Shown here: positions 5,418 to 9,257 of the stretch, in pieces
Numbering within the stretch: position 1 is the stretch's first letter
How the letters are laid out: each line of letters starts with the position of its first letter
Assembly: GCA_946620335.1 (NCBI GenBank)
Contig: CAMONF010000033.1
Span: forward strand, 1-9,257
Direction of reading: 5' to 3'
DNA: 9,257 nt
Source of the DNA: an uncultured Clostridia bacterium
GTDB lineage: Bacteria; Bacillota; Clostridia; Lachnospirales; Lachnospiraceae
The notes under the pieces: model-generated
Databases searched by the model: none
Told to the model about the DNA's origin: nothing
Seen by the model: only the letters and a program-made list of their open reading frames with translations
Made by a program: the position numbers and the translations under genes

Positions 5418-7106
5418 ATGGCTGACATCTCACATTCTTTGCCGCGCCGGCATCTGGAATACCCCGAAAAGACAATGTTCCAGATGGTCGAGCAAAATGC
5501 CACGGATCACCCGTCGGCGGTCGCCTATGAATTCTTCAACAAGAAGACCACCTACAAGGACTTCGTTTCCAGAATTGAGCAGGCGGCCAGAGCCTTTATC
5601 GCCGCCGGCATCCGCCGTGACGACGTGGTCACGATCTGTCTGCCGAATGTGCCGCAGGCTCTCATTTGCTTTTACGCGCTGGACCGCATCGGCGCCGTCG
5701 CCAACATGGTCCATCCGCTGTCGGCCCAATACGAGATTGCCTTTTACCTGAACTTCTCCGGCAGCAAAATGATCCTCACCGCCGACATGTTCTGCGAAAA
5801 AGTGGAGCACGCCCTCCAGCGCGTGCAGCAGCGCGTGACCATCCTGGTCTGCCGGATCCAGGACGAGCTGCCCTTCCCCCTGAACATCGGCTACACCGTG
5901 AAGACCGGAAGACCCCACCTGAAATATCCCAACACTGACCACGCCATGCTGTGGACGAAATTCCTGCAGAAGGGCACTCCGGACATTCCCCTGGCTCCCT
6001 CCAGGTTCGACCCCAAGCACACGGCGGTCATCCTCTACAGCGGCGGGACCAGCGGCACCCCCAAGGGCATCTGCCTCTCCGAGCTCAATTTCAACGCCCT
6101 GGCCTGCCAGACCAAGGAAGCCTTCGGCAAACCCCTGGGCCCGGGCCAGAAAATGCTGAGCTGCATGCCCGTTTTCCACGGCTTCGGCCTGGGCATCAAC
6201 ATCCACACGATCCTGGTCAGCGGGGCGGAGTGCATTCTCATGCCTTCATTTACCCTGGAGACCTACGCCCAGATGCTGAAAAAGAAGCAGCCCAACCTGA
6301 TCGCCGGCGTCCCCACCCTCTTCGAGGCCCTGCTCCACATCAAGGAGCTGGACGGCGTCGACCTCTCCTGCCTGGAGGGCGTCTTCTCGGGTGGCGACTC
6401 GATCACGCCGGAGCTCAAAAAGAAAGTGGATTCATTTCTCCATGAACACGGCTGCAAGGAGCAGATCCGCGAGGGCTACGGCCTCACAGAGTGCGTGACC
6501 GCCAGCTGCCTGACCCCGCGGGACACCTACCGGGAGCGCAGCATCGGCCTGCCCTACCCCGACACCGAATACTGCATCGTCCGCCCCGGCACCGACGAGG
6601 AGCTGCCGCGCGGCGAGGAGGGCGAGATCATCCTGACCGGCCCCTCCGTCATGCTGGGTTACCTCAAGAACGAGGAGGAAACGAAAACCACCCTCCGCGT
6701 CCTCCCCGACGGCAATACCTGGCTCTACACGGGCGACCTCGGCCACATGGATGAGGACGGCTACATCTATTTCCGCCAGAGGATCAAGCGGATGATCGTC
6801 ACCAACGGCTACAACGTCTACCCGGGCCAGCTGGAGAATGTCATCGACGCCTGCCCCGAGGTCTCCTACAGCTGCGTCATCGGCGTGAAAGACGACCATG
6901 CCATGCAGCGCGTCAAGGCCTACGTCGTCCTCCGCGACGGCATAGAGCCCTCCGACGAGGTCAAGGCCAGGATCCTGGACCGCATGAAGCTCCACGTCGC
7001 CAAGTACGCTCTTCCCAAAGAGATCGAGTTCCGCAAAGAACTGCCCAAGACCCTGGTCGGCAAGGTGGCCTACCGCAAGCTCGAAGAAGAGAACGAAGGG
7101 AAATGA
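5418..7106 (+). CDS. Class I adenylate-forming enzyme (acyl-CoA synthetase / AMP-dependent ligase)
   Basis: 562 residues, full length for the ANL superfamily. It activates a carboxylic acid with ATP to an acyl-adenylate and, in acyl-CoA synthetases, transfers it to CoA. Core motifs are intact: A3 P-loop YSGGTSGTPKG at 207-217; A5 EGYGLTEC at 352-359; A7 YTGD at 437-440, its Asp binding ribose; hinge region RIKRMIVTNGYNVYPGQLE at 455-473; and A10 PKTLVGKVAYRK at 543-554 with catalytic Lys549. Phe/His-rich FHGFGLG at 253-259 fits a fatty or aryl acid ligase, but the acyl substrate cannot be read. Start ATG 5418 has AAGGAC seven bases upstream. First gene of a likely three-gene operon with a GT2 glycosyltransferase and an E2-like protein. 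No carrier-protein domain is fused, and no membrane helix is seen. Confidence 0.92.
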   Translation: MADISHSLPRRHLEYPEKTMFQMVEQNATDHPSAVAYEFFNKKTTYKDFVSRIEQAARAFIAAGIRRDDVVTICLPNVPQALICFYALDRIGAVANMVHPLSAQYEIAFYLNFSGSKMILTADMFCEKVEHALQRVQQRVTILVCRIQDELPFPLNIGYTVKTGRPHLKYPNTDHAMLWTKFLQKGTPDIPLAPSRFDPKHTAVILYSGGTSGTPKGICLSELNFNALACQTKEAFGKPLGPGQKMLSCMPVFHGFGLGINIHTILVSGAECILMPSFTLETYAQMLKKKQPNLIAGVPTLFEALLHIKELDGVDLSCLEGVFSGGDSITPELKKKVDSFLHEHGCKEQIREGYGLTECVTASCLTPRDTYRERSIGLPYPDTEYCIVRPGTDEELPRGEEGEIILTGPSVMLGYLKNEEETKTTLRVLPDGNTWLYTGDLGHMDEDGYIYFRQRIKRMIVTNGYNVYPGQLENVIDACPEVSYSCVIGVKDDHAMQRVKAYVVLRDGIEPSDEVKARILDRMKLHVAKYALPKEIEFRKELPKTLVGKVAYRKLEEENEGK

Positions 7107-7222
7107 AATCCCCTTAACGTCAAAAAGCGGCGGCTTCCGGCCCCCAAGGTCACCACGTTTCTCCGCCCCGCGCATCCAGGTCGGATATGCAACATCTGAA
7201 AACTTAATACGGAGGAATCTCC

Positions 7223-8170
7223 ATGAAAACCATCAGTCTCATCATCCCCTGCTACAACGAGGAAGAATCCATACCGCTTTTTTACGCGGAGGTCACCCGG
7301 GTCCTCAAGACCATGCCCGTCGACTACGAACTCCTTTTCATCGATGACGGCAGCCGCGACGGCACTAAGGCGGCGCTGAAAGCCCTGGCAGAGCAGGACA
7401 GCCGCGTCACCTATCTCTCCTTCTCCAGAAATTTCGGAAAGGAGTCCGCCATGTACGCCGGCTTCGCCAACGCCGGCGGCGACTATGTGGCTGTCATGGA
7501 TGCCGACCTCCAGCACCCGCCTGCCCTGCTCCCGGAAATGTACGCAGCCCTCCAATCCGGCGAGTATGACAGCGTTGCCACCCGCCGCATCGACCGCAAG
7601 GGGGAGCCGCCCATCCGGTCCTGGTTCGCCAGGCAATTCTATAAGCTGATCAACCGCTTCTCGGACTCCGATATCGTGGACGGGGCCCAGGACTTCCGCC
7701 TTATGAAGCGAGATATGGTTGACGCCATTCTGGCCATGTCGGAATACAACCGCTTCTCCAAAGGCCTCTTCGGTTGGGTCGGTTTCCGGACCAAATGGCT
7801 GCCCCACGAGAACACAGCCCGGGTGGCCGGCGAGTCAAAATGGAGTTTTTGGAAGCTTCTCTGCTATGCCTTTGACGGCATCATCAGCTTCACCCAGGCG
7901 CCGCTCAACATTGCCTCCTGGCTGGGGGGCATCATGACTATGTTTTCATTTCTCTACCTGGCCTTCATCATCATCAAGTACCTGGCTGTCGGCGACCCCG
8001 TGGCGGGCTGGCCGACCATTATCTGCCTCATTCTCTTTATCGGAGGCATCCAGCTCTCCATGCTGGGCATCATAGGCCAGTATCTGGCCAAGACCTATCT
8101 GGAGGTCAAAAAGCGTCCTCACTTCATCATCGCGGAATCAAACAGGGAAGATATCCGGAGAATCGGCTGA
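7223..8170 (+). CDS. GT2 family polyprenyl-phosphate glycosyltransferase (DPM1/GtrB-like)
   Basis: 315 residues, matching bactoprenol glucosyltransferases of the GtrB/ArnC/DPM1 group, which move a sugar from a nucleotide donor to a polyprenyl phosphate on the cytoplasmic face of the membrane. Visible: first strand SLIIPCYNEEESI at 5-17; nucleotide site FIDDGSRDGT at 39-48; SRNFGKESA at 68-76; metal site DADLQHPP at 93-100; DFRLM at 157-161; SEYNRFSKG at 173-181, equivalent to the ERNRF acceptor/catalytic loop; and two C-terminal membrane helices at about 230-255 and 263-286, typical for GtrB-type proteins. Start ATG 7223 has GGAGGA (7211-7216) at ideal spacing. It is 116 bases after the ligase with no obvious terminator between, and 56 bases before the next gene's preferred start. 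The sugar and final glycan are unknown. Confidence 0.92.
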   Translation: MKTISLIIPCYNEEESIPLFYAEVTRVLKTMPVDYELLFIDDGSRDGTKAALKALAEQDSRVTYLSFSRNFGKESAMYAGFANAGGDYVAVMDADLQHPPALLPEMYAALQSGEYDSVATRRIDRKGEPPIRSWFARQFYKLINRFSDSDIVDGAQDFRLMKRDMVDAILAMSEYNRFSKGLFGWVGFRTKWLPHENTARVAGESKWSFWKLLCYAFDGIISFTQAPLNIASWLGGIMTMFSFLYLAFIIIKYLAVGDPVAGWPTIICLILFIGGIQLSMLGIIGQYLAKTYLEVKKRPHFIIAESNREDIRRIG

Positions 8171-8226
8171 CATCAGAAATGAGAGCCGCGCATATCTTCC
8201 GAAGCCAAAATAAAAAGAGGTTTACC

Positions 8227-9120
8227 ATGTCCAATACGTCCAAAACCAAGAGGGGCTGGCTCGACCGCCCCGACGCCCACGTTGTCAAAGCCCCCGGCCT
8301 GCAGACCACCATGGCCTGCCTCATGCCGCACAAGACCGAGAACGAAGTTTATTTAAATGACACCATCGACGCCACCGCCCTCCTGACCTACCTGGATGAG
8401 AAAAACAAAAACGGCGGCCCAAAGGTCACCGTCTTCCACTGCATGGTCGCCGCCGTCACCAAGATGATCATGGAGCGCCCGCGCATGAACTACTATGTCA
8501 AGTGCTGCCGCCTCTACGAGCGCGACGAGATCAGCATGAGCTTCGTCGCCAAGCGGCAGTTCGCCGATGGGGCGGACGAGGAGCTCATGTTCTACGTTCC
8601 CAAGCCCACCGACACCATCAACGAGATATCCGCCCGCATCATCGGCGACGTGACCAAGGCCCGCAAGGCAGCCCACGGCGCGGGCGGCGGCGTCAACGCC
8701 ATCATGGACAAGTTCGCCGCCCTGCCCCGGCCCATCCAGATGTTCATCTGCTGGCTGGTCCGCGTCCTGGACTACTGGGGCCACAACCCCTCCTTCCTGA
8801 CCGAGGGCGATCCCAACTACTCCACCGTCCTCCTCAGCAACCTGGGCAGCATCAAGTGCCCCGCGGTCTACCACCACCTGAACGAGTACGGCACCTGCTC
8901 CATTCTCCTCACCATCGGCGTGATCCACAAGGAGGAAATGCTCATGGAGGACGGCCGCAAGGAGGTCCGCACCTGCTTCGACATCGGGGCCACATTGGAC
9001 GAGCGCATCGCGGACGGGTTCTACTTCGCCAGGAGTCTCAAGCTCATCAAGTACATCTTCGCCCACCCGGAAATGCTGGAGGAGCCGTTGAATACGCCCA
9101 GCGGGTTCGAGTATAGGTGA
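8227..9120 (+). CDS. Stand-alone E2/CAT-fold acyltransferase-like protein, catalytic His replaced
   Basis: 297 residues resembling only the catalytic domain of 2-oxoacid dehydrogenase E2 (chloramphenicol acetyltransferase fold). There is no lipoyl domain and no E1/E3-binding domain, and no dehydrogenase genes are nearby. Fold cues: VTVFHCMVAAVTKMIMERP at 67-85 as the E2 'AFLVKACALAL' helix; LLSNLGSI at 202-209 followed by a CPAVYHHLNEYGTCSILLTI stretch (211-230), as the 'SNLGMFG...PPQVAILGVG' region; and LDERIADGFYFARS at 257-270 in place of DHRVIDGA. The HxxxDG histidine position is Glu259, while Asp263-Gly264 remain. It may therefore be catalytically altered or non-enzymatic. Start: ATG 8227 has AAAGAGG (8214-8220) six bases upstream; the in-frame ATG at 8179 lacks a site and adds an unrelated 16 residues. 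Last gene of the rightward operon; its stop lies two bases before repeat locus 5. Confidence 0.8.
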   Translation: MSNTSKTKRGWLDRPDAHVVKAPGLQTTMACLMPHKTENEVYLNDTIDATALLTYLDEKNKNGGPKVTVFHCMVAAVTKMIMERPRMNYYVKCCRLYERDEISMSFVAKRQFADGADEELMFYVPKPTDTINEISARIIGDVTKARKAAHGAGGGVNAIMDKFAALPRPIQMFICWLVRVLDYWGHNPSFLTEGDPNYSTVLLSNLGSIKCPAVYHHLNEYGTCSILLTIGVIHKEEMLMEDGRKEVRTCFDIGATLDERIADGFYFARSLKLIKYIFAHPEMLEEPLNTPSGFEYR

Positions 9121-9122
9121 AA

Positions 9123-9254
9123 AATGGGAATCAGGGACGGTTCCTTTTCCCACTTTTCAGTTGTTGGGAATGGAAAATGGGAATCAGGGACGGTTCCTTT
9201 TCCCACTTTTCATAAAATGAAAAGTGGGAAAAGGAACCGTCCCTGATTCCCATT
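9123..9254. repeat. Palindromic repeat locus 5 (forward-forward-reverse, variant)
   Basis: Forward unit 9123-9158, 17-base gap, forward unit 9176-9211, 7-base centre ATAAAAT (9212-9218), reverse unit 9219-9254. All three units carry AATCAGGG where every intact unit elsewhere has AATGAGGG, and the reverse arm carries the matching base, so the 36-bp stem stays perfect. The centre is the reverse complement of the locus 4 centre. A further reverse unit may lie beyond the window edge. It begins two bases after the stop codon of the E2-like gene. Confidence 0.95.
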
Positions 9255-9257
9255 TTC

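Noticed and set aside
5430..6206. Minus-strand frame of 258 codons opposite the acyl ligase
   Set aside because: Mirror of the ligase reading frame; no ribosome binding site and no recognisable domain.
6432..7175. Minus-strand frame of 247 codons opposite the ligase C-terminus
   Set aside because: Low-complexity Val/Asp/Gly composition of an antisense shadow; the ligase motifs are on the other strand.
7107..7222. Terminator between the ligase and glycosyltransferase genes
   Set aside because: Only weak GC-rich pairing is visible and no T-tract follows, so an operon break is not supported.
8179..8226. Upstream ATG as start of the E2-like protein
   Set aside because: No ribosome binding site, non-homologous 16-residue lead; ATG 8227 has AAAGAGG at good spacing.
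8353..9153. Long minus-strand frame of 266 codons opposite the E2-like gene
   Set aside because: Antisense shadow of GC-rich codons; composition is Ala/Val/Asp/Gly-heavy with no motif, while the plus-strand frame has clear fold signatures.
1134..9254. CRISPR array (36-base repeats with short gaps)
   Set aside because: At most two same-direction repeats occur per locus, gaps are only 17-19 bases, copies are inverted about a centre, and no cas genes are present.

Overview
The window looks like a chromosomal stretch from a GC-rich member of the Bacillota, most likely a gut-type clostridial lineage (Lachnospiraceae/Oscillospiraceae-like). The grounds are strong AGGAGG-type ribosome binding sites, a clostridial-style MnmA, and a mix of a GH3 glycosidase, a DUF89 phosphatase and a class I adenylate-forming ligase. 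This placement is inferred from gene content, not from a marker gene.

Left half (1-4639, all on the minus strand, read right to left): two overlapping genes for membrane proteins that share one plan (transmembrane helices, a winged-helix-like segment and a C-terminal four-cysteine zinc ribbon); a Nudix hydrolase starting at GTG; the tRNA 2-thiouridylase gene mnmA; a DUF89/ARMT1-like phosphatase with an N-terminal CxxC; and the start of a GH3 beta-glycosidase that leaves the window. A clear sigma-A-type promoter precedes the membrane pair and a plausible one precedes the Nudix gene. The gaps before mnmA and before the DUF89 gene are almost entirely repeat, so these genes are probably read through from upstream.

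Centre (4640-5417): a roughly 780-base divergent region. It holds the promoter of the leftward genes, a four-unit repeat cluster, two strong stem-loops facing opposite ways, a possible 56-codon minus-strand gene, and the AT-rich leader of the rightward genes.

Right half (5418-9120, plus strand): an acyl-CoA/acyl-AMP ligase, a polyprenyl-phosphate-type GT2 glycosyltransferase with two C-terminal membrane helices, and a stand-alone protein with the catalytic fold of 2-oxoacid dehydrogenase E2 / chloramphenicol acetyltransferase whose catalytic histidine position is Glu. No terminator is evident between the three, so they look like one operon. A role in activating and attaching an acyl group to an envelope glycan or glycolipid is conceivable but is inference only.

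The most striking content is a family of palindromic intergenic repeats at five loci. Fifteen 36-base half-units (eight forward, seven reverse) obey a fixed layout: forward units always precede reverse units, the central gap is 3 or 7 bases, and gaps between same-direction units are 17 or 19 bases. They sit directly at or over stop codons, fill whole intergenic gaps, show arm-to-arm compensatory changes, and create spurious ORFs, including a false 32-residue N-terminal extension of MnmA. They resemble non-autonomous REP/MITE-type elements; no transposase is present in the window.
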